Source: Climacium dendroides (Eukaryota; Streptophyta; Bryopsida; Hypnales; Climaciaceae). Taken from it: 64,000 bases of DNA. The stretch spans positions 26,579,345-26,643,344 of the forward strand of contig OX467089.1 in NCBI GenBank assembly GCA_950106755.1, in the 5' to 3' direction. Positions 46,641 to 60,166 of the stretch are shown here, piece after piece. The first letter of the stretch is position 1. Each line of letters opens with the position of its first letter. The position numbers were made by a program, and so were the translations under genes. The notes beneath the pieces are model-generated. The model searched no databases and was not told where the DNA came from. It saw nothing but the letters and a program-made list of their open reading frames with translations.

Positions 46641-48895
46641 AAGATGGTTTGAATTCAATAGTACCCATTTACTTAATGGGATTGAATTTTTTTTACTGGT
46701 TGTGTCTCTTGGACATAGACCATGGCATGGATTGTGAGAGACTATGGCATGGCTTGTGGTTTTTGAATCCTAGTTTCCAAATCCTATCTACGACTGCATT
46801 CACATTGCACAACGTGGTTAGGGTTTGGTTGGAGTGGAGATGTGGGGACTATTTGATAAATGAAATAATGTTGTTGCTTACCTAGGACAGAGCCTCACGA
46901 TTCTTGTTTCATTTGCTTTGGATAGAATAGATAAGAATCTTTATTGATTGATGAAGCTATCAACATCCATAGGCATAGATGGAATATGTAAAATATGGAC
47001 AAAAACTCATAATTTCATGTAAAAGATGACACACTGACCCAAGAATTTGTAGTAATATTGTGATCTTATCCATTGACAAAGGAATATATCTCTAAATATT
47101 TTATAAAGGTATTCTTGTATCATTTATTTGTAAATTTATGCTCAAAATAAAATCCTTGATGTGACCATGAAAAATAAGGGAGCTAAGACAAGAAAATTGA
47201 AATAAAACTTTATATGGTCTTGGTGTAAATCCAAGAGAGACTCTTTGATTTGGTATAAACTAGCTCTAAGGTAATTACTCTAAAGAACATAAAAACAAGC
47301 ATTAATGGTGGTTTCTATTATTAAACCATCTTAATTCTAATTGAATCTTGTTGGCAACCAAGAAAAAATTTAGATTATCTTTACACACATTCTTTGAGCA
47401 TCATATGAACATATCTCTTAAATTTGAAAGAGATGAATCTTATATATATTTCTAAAAGAGATCAAAGGCTCTCATATTATAGAGGCTTATGTTTTAGACA
47501 AGAGTATTTAGAAGTTCATTTTTCAATGAAGTGGCGATTCATTGCATTTATCTTGCCATAGTGAAGCAAATTTAATTTAATTTGGTGCATTTATTACATG
47601 TTGTAGTGAAGAAAGTTGAGTAAGAATAAAGATGATTGAATATTGCCAATTAAATACCAAGTGAAAGGTGGATTTTTTTTCTATAGTTGAAAGGAGCTTA
47701 ATGATTAGATTTATTCATTTTAGACATCAACTATAGTTCATGTTTGGGATTTAGAACTCAAGACCTCATTTTACTTAAAGAACCACAAAATATGGGGGCT
47801 TGTTTAGAATATAGTCTCATCTAATTTATTTTATAAATTTGAAATCAATATGGGTGTCATTTGGTGTTTTTTAATTGTCACATACACCCCAAAAAATTAG
47901 AATGGCCTAAAAAATGAGAGTGAAATTCAAATTTTTAGAGAGTGTCTTTTCATCCTCCATCCAAAAATGTAGGTGTCCCAAATACCTATTGTCAAATTTG
48001 GTGTGAGTTGTGAAGGCACAGATATCAAATTTGAAACTAAAATATCAAATCCCAAGGCTTCTAGGCAAGACTTTTAGAGATAGTGCATATGTATAAGCTA
48101 AAGAAGAGAGTATACAATAGCTAGAGTCAAGGACTTACTAGGGGTGTTTCACACTATGCCTTGAATTCCAACTTTATTTCTAAGGCCCTATTCAAGGCCG
48201 AATTCCAACTTTCATGGGTTATAGAAGGTGAACAAAAAATATCAAATGTAGGACTTGAAGTTTATAATGTAAAGGCCAAAGTCTCAATATTAAGTTCTAA
48301 CTTGTCTCTTGTATAATATTATACAATAATTATGTCAAAAACCATTTTAGGAGTACTTTTAGCATCAAATTTACAATGCTAGATAGATTTAGAAAAAATT
48401 CCAATCTAGTAGAATGTCTTATATGGTATTTTTTTATTCCTTTTTATATTCAAAAAAATTGTTGAAATTTTGAGGTTGAGCTGGATTTCCATTTTGCTAG
48501 ACCTAGTTTAACCTTTGTCCAAGTCCCATTTCCTTGGTGCCAAAACTTTCAAAAACTCCCATTTAGGCATTTTAGAGTGATGTGGAACTTGGAACTTGGC
48601 ACATAGTGTGAAGCCTTAAGTCTCAATTTTTAGCTCTCCACCAATCAGATTTTGAAAATTCAATGGGACTTGAAACTTGAGATGTAGTACGAAATGATTC
48701 TTTAATGAAGGGAGTGAGGAGCACTTTCCATTCAACAAATTCTTGCCATGTCCCCTAAAATTTAACCATAGCAACAAGTTTGTTGTTAGGCATTGATACT
48801 AAATGCTTTCCTTCTTTGGGGCTTTAGAATTTATTTTCTGCTCATGGGTTCAAAGTCTATGTCATGGCACAAGCCTATGTGACCACTCATGATGT
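46641..48895. other. AT-rich DNA, nothing recognised
   Basis: No coding frame, tandem array or element end was recognised on either strand. Confidence 0.5.
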
Positions 48896-49600
48896 TTAAC
48901 ACCTAAATGCCCAAGGAGGCTCTTCTTCCCCAATCACCTCCAAATTGTCATTTCTAAATTAAAAAAATAATTCTTTTATAATCATTTTAAAAAGATTCTA
49001 GCTGTAGGATCTTGTTTACAACTATTAAATTAGTCTACACTATAATTTTCAAAGACTGAGACACTACGGATTTGAGGTTTCTTCAATTGATTAAAGTTTA
49101 GTTTTTCTCAAGGCAGAATGACTTTCTATGATCATATCTCATATTTTCACAAAATAAGACTTTATTATTGTTGACTAAATGCAATTATAAATAGTTCAAA
49201 ACATACTTGTTGATTTTAACAAAAATTGGAGCGATGGAGGATTGTTTTCAAAGCCTTGGAATCAAATGAAGTACATTGGAAAAATAAATATTTTACTTGA
49301 TTGTGCCCATTTACTATATGCTCCAACCAATCAACCCCTTGCCCACTAATATGCTTATAGAATTTTTATTGGGATAGCCTTTGATTGACTAGGTTTCTTT
49401 TCTAAGACAACCCACATTTCTTGTAGCGTTTTGACTTTGAAAAATCACCTAAGGCAGAGTTCTTTCCAAATCAAAATTTTGTATGAGTTGTAGAAAGACA
49501 ATTTGATGAATTATATGAGAAAAATATGAAATTTTCAAAAAAGTATCTAGGATTCCCTTGAAATTCAACATCAACTAGAAATTGGGCATTTAGAGATTAA
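48896..49600. mobile_element. Complete TTAA-bounded inverted-repeat element E9 (705 bp)
   Basis: The left end is TTAACACCTAAATGCCCAAG (TTAA 48896-48899). The right end is TTGGGCATTTAGAGATTAA (TTAA 49597-49600), complement TTAATCTCTAAATGCCCAA, so the ends pair over about 19 bp with three mismatches. The left interior has the family block CTGTAGGATCTTG seen in E2, E3 and E10. There is no open frame of note. Confidence 0.75.
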
Positions 49601-50734
49601 CTCTTTGAATGAACAATTTTAAAACTTAAAATATTTTCAATGTTGCAAAGCTATTTTATTATCTTCATATTTTTTTGTTAACAATCTAACAATTTTCTAT
49701 ACCAAAATTCTCAATTATGGCTTGAAAATTTGTTGAAAATTTGTGTATAATAAATTTTATTTATAAACATCATTTAAAATTAGAATTTTGATGTATGAAT
49801 ATATCATTCATATTCTTTTTCATGGGCTTGGAAATGCACCAAGCTTGAACTATTTATTCTTCTGATGTCGATTATATTAGAAGATATGCTCACATGACCA
49901 AATTGTGGCATATTATGCTTACAATTCAAGCTAGCATAGCTTCCAGTAAGACTTAGATTGAAGAACAAATGAGAGAGTGTAATGACAAATTATTGAATAA
50001 AGTCTATAAACTTTGAAGATATATAGGAAAAGTGGTGAGCTATGAAGGATCCCCACATAGAGGGTTCTTTGTAATTATTGATTTTTTCTACATACATATT
50101 GAGAGCAAATCACAATATCAATGTGGATGTTTTATTTGTCCTTTACAAATCATTTTAAAAACAAAGACTCATATTTCACAATAAAGACTATAGGTTTTGT
50201 TTTGTTTTGAGGTGGACACTTTTGAGCTTTAAGCACTGGAATTTTATTTAAAAGGTGGCATTTTGAACACCCAAAATTTTTAAAGAGTAGTATTTTGACA
50301 TTGAAAATTCAAAGAGAGTGGCATCCAAAAATTTGAGGAAGGTGTTAGATTTATACCCTAGTCTAGTTGATCACCTATCCAACAAAAAAAAAGCTTAAGT
50401 GAACATAGTTGAATTAGAGTTCTACACTCTTTACTTCTTCTTTATCACAATCAACCATCTTCTAGTAGTTACCTAAATTTGAAAAAGTTTCAAATTGACC
50501 CAAAAAAAATTTAATTTTTCAATTTTTAGGATGTTTTCATGTGGGCTCATCTCATATTAAGATTTCTACTTTCAAGCTTTTTTTAATTAGGAAATGAACA
50601 CTATTCTAGCTCAACAATCTTTTAGTGTTAAAAACTTACTACTGAGGATATGCAATGATATTTTCACTCTAGTTTTTTTTTACACTATCAAATTTTAGCC
50701 TATCATGAAATAATTCAAATACCAAATATAATAA
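49601..50734. other. AT-rich spacer
   Basis: No gene was recognised. The sequence is low-complexity and AT-driven throughout. Confidence 0.5.
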
Positions 50735-50955
50735 TACAATAGCAATCTCCAAAGGACCAAGGCCTTTTTTCATCACAATCGACTCAATATTGTCATTTCT
50801 ATTGCAAAGAAAAATATATATTAAAAATCATTTTTATGCATATTTTTTAATAGGATCTTGAAGTAGACTAGTTTAATAAGAATTTGCAGAAGAAATATTA
50901 GAACTTTGATTGCATAGAAGGGAAGATATTTGTGTTTGAAGTGAGCAAATTAAAC
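50735..50955. mobile_element. Left part of a TTAA element (E10)
   Basis: CTCCAAAGGACCAAGGCC at about 50741 matches the E3 tip (CCCTAAAGGACCAAGGTCC), though the TTAA is lost. The next 200 bp follows the E3 left half, with TTGTCATTTCTATTGCAAAG, TAGGATCTTG, GCAGAAGAAATATTAGAA and AGATATTTGTGTTTGAAGTG. No right end was identified. Confidence 0.6.
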
Positions 50956-51884
50956 ATCAAATTAAACAATTTTGCACTTGAGGGGTGTGCCATTGTACTT
51001 GGCTTGTGCACCACTAGAAATTCATACTTTGAAGAATAGAAGGGGGAAGGCAATATTTATTTAGAAATAAAATCATGAGATATATGTATACAAGCACACA
51101 AAAATAAAATGACTTTTTCTTTCAAGTAGGTTTTTCATTGTGACTTTGAAACTATGGGATGAACTTAGAAGTGTTACAAATTAAAATAATATTTTTTGTG
51201 CATAAATTGCATTTTTAGAAGAAGGTTGTACATTTATCATTCTATATAAGTCATGTATCATAAATTTTTGACAATTTAAAAAGAATCAATTCATATTCTA
51301 TAACATCTATGGCTCCTAAATATGCTCTATAATTTCAAATTATTTCAAAAGCATTTGTCATGCATGTCTTCCACCTACATCACAATACAATCAATCAAAT
51401 ATAGTTTTTATCCAACCTATATAACTACTTGTCCACATGAAGACATCAATCCATACGTGTTCAAAGATTGTCATTTGTTTGCCACCTTTGATGTAACCAA
51501 ATGCCATTTTAATTACCAAGCCATCTACTCAGTTCCAAAGCTTTCTTATTGAGCCTTTTGGACTTCTTTGGTTATTAAAGCAGACTTCTAGTGAACCCTT
51601 GAGTTGTCAATTCGGTCTTAGGTTTTATTTTAATTTGCGATTTTACTTAAGTTTAATAGAAATTATAATAGAAAAGTCATAAAAAGAGTGTTTAAACTAT
51701 AATTGGTAGAAACCTCTACTAATATGGTGATTTGTCCCTCTAAAAATGTGGAATGTGTAAACCACTTTAATTTTCTACTTTTAGGGCTTGACTCAATGTC
51801 TAAGTGATATTTAAGATAGCCATGGTTAACAATTCCAAAATTCTTGTTAGAGACTAAACAAAATGTACAAGTGGGTAATTGCAA
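50956..51884. other. AT-rich spacer
   Basis: Small open frames at 51322-51552 (+) and 51663-51884 (-) have no recognisable motif. No repeats were assigned. Confidence 0.45.
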
Positions 51885-53095
51885 GAAAGCCTGGTGTTGT
51901 GATGTGGGTCATCTAATAGTTGAAATAATGTCTTTATTTGTTAATAAAAAGGTGCTTATTGTTTGTAGCTTGGTGTTTGAAACTTCGTATTAGTAGTTGG
52001 TGTTAGTTGTCTTGATAGTGGCCAGTTGATAACCGATTAGTTAGTAGTTGATACTAGAGTTAATGGGGTTAGGATTAGTTAGCAGCTAGCTATCTTGGGG
52101 TTTGGGTGTCTATTTCAAGAAGAATTGGTCCCTTGTGTTTCTCTCTTGTTTTTTGGTGTTTGGAAGGTGTGGAAGGTACTAGAGTTGCAAAATTGTGTTG
52201 TTGTTTTGGATATATATGGAAAAAAAAACATTGATGTAAGGGAGTTTTGTGTTGCATTTAACAAAAAAATTGGATGAATGCAATTTTTTGGATTTGAGTT
52301 TTTAAATAGTTGATCTACTATCATGTTAAGTTTTCAATCTATATCTATTATGAAGAAAAAGTTATGAGGCTTTAAAGTGGAGGTGTTTGGATTCTAAGGC
52401 AGCTAAGGAGGGTGTATTGAAGAGCTTCCTTCTTATTGAGAATTTATGTTATGGAAATGAAACTTAAAGGGTATCTTTCTCATTTTACGTATTATCTTAA
52501 ATCAAAATATTACCTTCAATGAACTTATGAGTTATGCATAAAATACAATCAAGGTGTAAAGGTAGTAAAGGGTTAAAAAATCAGTAGTGGGAAAATGTTC
52601 ACCAAAGTTGGATAGTATCTTAGAATAGCATGAAAATTGTTATATAAATATCTAAATAGTTGTTCTACAATGTGGCAAAGTTTCAAGTTGTTTAGAGATA
52701 CTTTCAAGCATTTATGCTAAACTAAAGCTAGATATGACAATTTCTAAGGCATATTGGAAAAGATTAGAAAGTTAGTAGTGGAAAAATGTCCACCAAAGTT
52801 GTACATTATCTTAGAATGGCATGAAAATTGGTATATGACTATTTGGTTAGTTCATCTAGATTGAGAAAAAAATTTAAGTTGTTTGGAGCTATTTTCAAGC
52901 ATATATGCTAAATCAAAGTTAGTATGACAATTTTTAGAGCATAGTAGGAATTGTAGGATAGGGATTTGAAAAAATGGGAGTTTTAAGGTAGGTTTATTAT
53001 TATTTAGAATATTTAAGGATATTAGAGAATGTATACAAAGCATTTCCATAATAAAGGCTCCGTACTATTTTGAATCTAATTGCAAATCTTTGTGA
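51885..53095 (-). mobile_element. Dispersed element R, copy 2
   Basis: This copy matches copy 1 from about GTTGTGATGTGGGTCATCTA on the left to AAAGCATTTCCATAATAAAGG on the right. It contains an internal tandem duplication of about 175 bp (about 52568-52742 and 52762-52938), each holding CACCAAAGTTG.A.A.TATCTTAGAAT. The primer-site-like sequence is degraded here (near 52315). Confidence 0.6.
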
Positions 53096-56000
53096 CACCA
53101 GTCTTATTTTGCATCTCATTTAGAGTGATGAAGTTGTTTCTTGAAATTTTTATTGGAGACGGTTAACTTGATTGTAATCATCTCCCTTATTTTTTTAAAT
53201 TAAAAAAATCACTTTATATTTAAGAATCAATTTTTCTAATTTGTCATATTTTGAAGTTTAGAGTTTTTTAGTACTGGGAAGTACCCAAAAGTAATGATCT
53301 AAAGCTGAATTTTTGTGGTTTATTTCCACATTAGGAAAAATTAATCTAAAAATGCATTATTTTATGGCCTCCATATTTGTACAAATAGGGCTCATTTGCG
53401 AATGCAATTTTGAACATTGAAGATGGTTTTGACTTCCTTTTTTTGGGTGAAGTGTGGTTACTATCAAATCTTTACAAATGGCTAATTTTTAATGTCTTTT
53501 TAATGATGTTTTAATTATTATTAATTTATATCTAGTTGCATCTATTTTTGTGACAAATTGTCTTTTTTTTTCAAATAGTACTTATTCATTACTTGCATGT
53601 AGTCAAAAGTACTATTAGTCATTCATTTTTCAAATCAACAACTGAGATTGTTCTATTTCATAGAATTTGTATTACTCATAGTACTAAGTGCAAAAATTGC
53701 AAATTTGGCAAAACACTACCAAAAACATTTGGTCTTTCTTGCAACCACCTAAGTGTATGTCATAGGTTTTGACAAAATAGGAGCTGGTAGTCTACAATAG
53801 GAAAGTTCTTTTAGCCTTAGCTATACTTGTAGTCAGTCCATTTAGAGGTCACTATCCATTTCAAGAGAATTAGAGAAAGTTAGATTTGTGATTTGCAAAT
53901 AAAATTCAAATAGTACAAGGTAGTAATTTAAATAATATGAGGGATGGTGTAACTAAAGATTGAAGAAAGGTGTTTGGAGCATAAAAACATACCAAGAACT
54001 CAATGGCAAAATTGGTTTGTCAAAATTTTCTTCCAATCAAAAGATTCCTTTTTCATTGGAATTTTTAGAAGGTAATTAATTTATGCTTTCTTATAAATAC
54101 TATATAGTAAGAATGTGAATATGCATTTAATATTTGAGAACATTCTAGAAATCACTTAAAGAACTTCAAATTTTTCCGGAATGTAGAAGATGACTTTATG
54201 GAGAGTCAACCACTTTAACCAACTATGGAAAATTCCTATAAATTATCCAAGGGGTCGTAAAATTCCACTAAAAATTAGGATAGAATGTATAGTGATAATA
54301 ATGGGCCTCGACAAGTTTCAAGGCATTTTGACAATGATAAGTACCCAAATCTACAACTTCCTTGGATTTAGGCAAAATTTAAATAAATTCGACACATTGA
54401 CCCATGAAGCAAAAGTGTGAGCTCCCAATCATCACTTCAAAATTTTAAATATATTTAAAATAATCCAAAAATAGTGAAAGTTAAAAATATTTTGTACATA
54501 CCATCTAAAATACCTAAACCTACCCCACATGTGATAAAACTTGGCTAAAGCAACCCAATGGAACTCTAGTGAGATCTTTAAGTCATTTTCCATAGAGAGA
54601 TTTTGATTTTTTAGTTGTTTTAGAAATAGTAGAACTTCCAATTGTTAGCCTACAAGTTTCACAAACTCACTATGGACCAAAAGAGGGCATCTACAATGGA
54701 AGTAAGGGGTTTTAGGTTTGAAATTATGCCAAAAATCTATTGGCAAAATCAATTTGTTAAGATTTTTTCTATATAAAAGATTTTTAACCTTTTTTTTTAA
54801 TGTGCAAAGTAAAAATATGAACCTATACAACTTTTATGGGATTTTATGATAGGTTCCTTAAAAATTCTTTAAATCTTTTGATTTTCAAAAGATTATCTTC
54901 TGAATGATCAACCGCTCAAATTAATGATAGAAAATTCTTAGAAATTACTCAAATTGTGGTAAAATCTCACTAAAAATTAGTATATCTTGCTTTATGCTAA
55001 TAATGCACTCTAACAAGTTGAAAGACGTTTCAACATCTAGAAATACCTAATTATCAAAACCAATGAGATCCTCCACAATTTCGGCAAAACTAAAAAATAT
55101 TTGTGGAGTTGACTAGCAGTTTGGAAGCACATTAAATCAGAATGAGGTGAAAGTGGGTTTTTTTTACTCACTTACATCTTTCAAATAATTTAGACTAGTT
55201 ATTTCTTCAAAAAAGGTAAACTCCAATAGTTGGGTTTTTACACCATTTTTGTTTAAAGTTGGCACTAGTTTTTTATGACTTTTTCATGGTGGAAAAGGGG
55301 GTGGGGGGTAATTAAAACAAAAATTAACTTTTAAATCCAATGGATTCATTTTTTTATTATTTGGAATCTTTTTCAAAAAGTTAGAAATTTGGACCATTGT
55401 AAAAGTAAAAAATTCTAAAAATTAGATGAAAATGTTGTAGTGATAATAATACTATTACATAAGAGAGAGGGAGGGGTGCCCTTGGAAAAAGTATATAAAG
55501 GTGCCTTTCTTCCTCCCAAACCACTTCTTAAGGCTCTTATTTATACTTTGTTCTTGTTGAATTCATTTTAGTAGATTTTTTAGTCATTGAGCCAAAACTT
55601 GGCAAACAATGTTTTAAAACCAAAATTCGTTTCATTATTTGTGTTTTTGAAGCAAGTTTTAAAGATCATTGAGATCCCTTCAAACCTTGCATTCTCTTGT
55701 ACTTCTCATGATTGTGTTGTTTTTGTACTAACACTTTGTATTTGAGTTTTGTGTATTAACCTTATACTAATTCTAAAGACAAGCCCTTTCCCCCATACCT
55801 TGGTGATGTTGCTTGTGAGGGCCTTCTAGTGAATTTTTTATGTTTCTGCACATTTTTTTAGTGAAAAATTTGTAGTAAGAATTCCCCTAGGAAATTCTGG
55901 ATTGTGATGTATTAACAAAGAATTTATGTTTGTGTAAAATTTTAGTGTTGAACTAACATCTACTAACTTGGTTCTTTTAATCTAATATTTCTCCATTGCC

Positions 56001-56190
56001 CAAACCACAACAAAGCTTTGAATACTAGAGGTTTTATTTGTGCTAAGTGGTTGTGCTAACTTGGTTCTTTTAGTCTAATATTTTGCATGTTGCCTAAATC
56101 ACAATAAAGCTTTGAATATGATAGGTGTCAAAGTCTTAGCTTCTTTCTCAAATGGCAAAGTTTTGATTTCAAGACAAAATTAGCACACTT
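53096..56190. other. AT-rich DNA, nothing recognised
   Basis: No gene, array or element end was recognised in about 3 kb. Open frames at 54190-54420 (+) and 54432-54830 (-) are AT-driven. Confidence 0.5.
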
Positions 56191-56214
56191 AGAGCCTTGA
56201 GCAAGACCATTAAC

Positions 56215-56690
56215 TTTTTTCAGAAAAATCCTTGTAGCCAATGTATTAAAATCAAACTAGTCCAGCCTTTCCAAGCCTTGAATAAGTTAAAATTCAAGCC
56301 AATCCACCTTATAGCTAGTGTGTTAAAAAATCAAGCCAATCCAACCTCCCAAGACCTTAGTGTGTCAAAGAATCAAGTTAGTCCGGCCCTTCTAAGCTCT
56401 CAATGTATTAAAAATCATACTAGTCCGTCTCTAGTAGTTAGTGTGTGAAAATCAAGCTAGTCCGGTCCTTGTAGCCTTGTGTATTAAAAATTCAAGCTAG
56501 TCCACTTTGTATTTGTAATGAATTATAAAATCAAGCCAATCCATCCCCTTGAGCCCACAATGTGTTAAAAAATCAAGCCAATCCAGCCCTTGAGCCCTTC
56601 CAAGCCTTTAGTGTGTTAGTCGACCTTGTAGTCAAGTGTATAAATAAATCAAGATAGTCTATCCCCCTAGCCTATAGTGTGTTGAAAGCA
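56215..56690. repeat. Diverged minisatellite, roughly ten units
   Basis: A core of the form GTGT.TTAAAAAATCAAGC.A.TCC recurs about every 40-60 bp, with CAAGCCAATCCA and CAAGCTAGTCCG variants and a CCTTGTAGCC-type linker. Unit lengths vary. The open frame at 56197-56448 is a by-product. Confidence 0.85.
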
Positions 56691-57829
56691 AGTCATCCAA
56701 CCTTGAGATCCCATGCGGTTCTTAGAAGAAGTGGCAGGTATTGAAGAGAAGCATTGGGTATTGTGGATTCGATTCCAACCAACAAGGCGGATTGATCCGC
56801 CAAGGGACTCCAATTAGCTAAGCTCCGTAATCAACCAGGGTTCAACCTCAGCAACCAAGTCTTTCCTAAACTCTAATTCTTTCTTTATAAAGCTCAAAAT
56901 TAGACCGATACTGGTAACAAAATTATCAAATAAAAGCTTGATGTAAGGCCATTAACCCACAATTCTCAAGATTTCTATCAAGTAGGGAGTTAGCACTCAA
57001 GGGATTAGAGAGGAAGCTACCAATAAATTAGACAAGCTTGGAAGGAGAAAAATTAAAAGAAGATAGAAAGGTCAATTGAAGAAGTGCACAATTGGAACTG
57101 AAGCATATCTATGAAGTGAAGAATGATAGAATTAGAAATAGGATTTGACTTTGTCAAATTACAAATTAGCATTGGCAAGTTAGATACAAGAACGATAGAT
57201 GTCTTGCAATGATTGACTCTTACACAAGGAAACAATAGGAGGACAAGAATCTAAAATTATTTGAAATTTGTCTTTAGAATTGAATAATTGTTTCCTTAGC
57301 AAAGCCATCTAATTGACATTGTCAATAATTCAAAGAAAGAGTCTTGAAGCAAAAAAAAAAAAAAAAAATAGAAGGAAAGGAGTAGGAGAAACTTAGAAGG
57401 AAGTTGGAAGTAAGTAAGTTATAGAAAATGGACAAGATGGAGAATGATGGGTACACTAAGGCAATCTTTGAACACCTCTTTAGTGAGGTCAACTCCAAGG
57501 TAAGTAACTAAATCTCCTATTTTCCTCAATGTTTTTTTGTTGAACATTCAAAATATATAATAGATATAATAGTTATAATCGTGGTTTACACCTATAGAGG
57601 TAGCTTTTATTTCAAGTTTAGTTTCAGGTACTTGTAGAAGATTTTTAGAGCTTTCCAAAAACATATTAAACTTAGAAAATAGACTATAAACAAATGAGAT
57701 ATCTATGGATGAAGTTTAATAGTAAAATTCATACAAAATGCTAGAATTAAAAATTTAGAATTTAGTTGAAATTCAGAGCCCAAAAGTCCAAGTAAAAATG
57801 AGTTTGAAATTATAGATTGATAAAAACAA
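56691..57829. other. Spacer, no gene recognised
   Basis: A more balanced patch at 56.70-56.87 kb is followed by purine-rich DNA with a run of about 20 A at 57350-57369. Confidence 0.45.
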
Positions 57830-59740
57830 GTAGATGAAGTTTTAAAGCACCTATTAATTGGCAAACTTCATCTATCCATAACTTCCATTAAGAAAGTCCA
57901 ATATCTAAGTGCCTTATCAACTTGGATAGGCAATTTTAGTTCCTAAAAGGAAAAAATGCTAAAACTCTAAAAATATTAAATTAAAGATCTAGAGTCTTAA
58001 GGATTAAGAAGATAACAATTTAGAATCTTTTAAAGACAACCAAGAAATAATTAGAATTTAACATCATCTAGAAAAAGTCTAAGGGGTTCTAATTTTTATT
58101 TAGAAAATCAAGATAAATTCAAGAACATAGCAAGGGATGAAGTTAAGTATTGAGATTGAATGAAAGTATAGAATCTTCACCAATTCTATACTTGAAATTT
58201 AGAAAGTAAATTTAACCTTAAATTCATATCCAAAAATAGAAGTTAGAAAAACCTTGTGGATGAAATTTGAATTACTTTTTATAAGGTCAAATTTCATCCA
58301 GCTATAATTTCTCCTAGGAAACTCCAAATAGGATGAATTTTACCATTTCAAAAATTGTAGACTTCGATCTATGAATTAAAATAAATAACTTTTGAATTTT
58401 AGTACTTTCATATAAAAAGACAGGGTATTAGCTTAATTTAGTCAATGTTACTTAATTGCTATGTTTTGAAGTTCTAGTTGATTCTTTATGCAATTTAAAC
58501 TACTTAAGAAGTTAGAAAGATCTATTGCTTAGAACATACAATGAACTACACTATGGCACACACCATAGGAAGTTTTACAAAGCAAATTCAAGAATCCAAT
58601 TGTACTTGTTTCATCTCAAGGGTGGAGATGAAAACGCTCACAACCATCCTATGTGGCATTTTAAATATTGCAATAGAAAAATAGTTACATCAAAATACAA
58701 CTAGAATACACGTCAAATTTTCCATGGGCGAGGTAATGTGACAAAGTTGTATTAGATGTTGGTGAAGCTTACTTTTTCTTTAATAATTTGATCATTTAAA
58801 TTTTATTTACCTCTAATTTGTTCTATGGTTATTTCTTACATTAGAAGAAAACATTCCAATAATTGTGGGAGTATTTCAATACCCACCCTTGGTATTTAAA
58901 CAAACAGGACCAAGTTCTACAATTTATTTAAGAATTTATTCTAGTTGGGTGCTTAAACATGGTCCATTGTGCCTTTAAAATAATGAATCTTTTCTAAGTG
59001 TCTCTTGGATGTGTATTTACAAGATGAACCAACAAAACATAACTCAAAATACAACTTTTGGTCAAATGGCCGAACCAAATATGGCTATTATGATTTCTAG
59101 GGTAACAGTTTAAAGTCTCAAATTATCAACTCTAAGTGAAATATCACATCATACCAATTCTAAAAACATAAAATTCATTAAAATCCAACACTCCTAGCAA
59201 AAGTTATGACTGAATGAAATTTAGCCTTTGAAAGGGAACCTTAAACTTCATCCATAATTTTCTATTTACTTCTAATTTCAATTTGACTTCATATTTTTCT
59301 ACAATCTTAAGTTGAAAACTATTGTTCAAATATTAAGCTTGGACTTGGATGGACATATATCCTTAAGTTCATCCATTCTTCATTCTAAACTTCATTCTTC
59401 ATTCTAAACTTCATTCTTCATTATTTCGTTGTTGTTTTTATTTTTTTTTTAAATTTGAGTTAATTTTGGACTCCTCTAATCTTCTTTTATGATACTTACA
59501 ACCTAAATTCTTTTTTTGATTATCTTCAAAAGATTTTAGTTAGACATCTATTTTTTAAGCAAAGAATTATTTATGTTAATTTATTATTTTTAGACTTTTG
59601 ACACTTGTGCCTTAAAGGTCTTGATTTTACCTATCCAAAATGCTAAATCACTTAAAAATTAAACATTCCTAGTGAAAGTTATAGATGGATGAAGTTTAAA
59701 TACTAATTGGTACTTCAAACTTCATTCACTCATTATGTTC
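57830..59740. repeat. Four copies of a palindromic unit of about 75 bp, two in each orientation
   Basis: The unit has the form TGGATGAAGTTTAA, short spacer, AAACTTCATCCA, TATAACTTTC..TAGGAA. Copies lie at about 57830-57898 and 58252-58325 in one orientation, and 59181-59262 and 59665-59740 in the other. Each unit can fold on itself. The two pairs face each other around 58.75 kb. The sequence between copies is AT-rich and non-coding, with a 20-bp tandem (CATTCTTCATTCTAAACTTC) near 59380. Confidence 0.6.
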
Positions 59741-59970
59741 AACTTATAATTCAAAATCTAACTCTAATTTCACTTTTAACCTTCTAATTTCTTCTAATAC
59801 TTAAATTTATATTTTTGTGCCTTTTGGATGAAATTTATTAATTTTCATCCAAACTAGCTCCTAAACTTTATATGCTTGTATCTTACTTGTTTTGACTCTA
59901 TTTTCTAAGTGCTTTATGTTTTTGAAAACTTGTAGACCTCCATCACAAAGTTTAAACCTTACAATTTGTC

Positions 59971-60166
59971 AACAATTATCATGTGGTTATCGTTGTTTCA
60001 TGGGTTCGCACATTAATTACAATTTATCACAATCATCATTACAATGTATTACTTTGCATTGTATCACATCGTTACAATGCATTACTTGCAACTGCATTGT
60101 AATGATGCAATAAATTGTAATTAACGTGCAAACCCATGAAACAACAATAACCACATGATAATTGTT
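59971..60166. repeat. Long foldback (inverted repeat, arms of 72-76 bp)
   Basis: The left arm 59971-60046 begins AACAATTATCATGTGGTTAT. The right arm 60095-60166 is its complement with a handful of mismatches and one 4-nt gap. The 48-bp loop holds a nested hairpin (TGCATTGTA and TTACAATGCA). Weaker pairing extends outward to about 59920 and 60217 (TTTGAAAACTTGTAGACC against its partner). It is non-coding; it may be a foldback MITE or a source of hairpin RNA. Confidence 0.92.

Noticed and set aside
56700..56800. tRNA-like B box (GATTCGATTCC), possible SINE
   Set aside because: No convincing A box at the right distance and no tRNA fold or tailed repeat copies seen.
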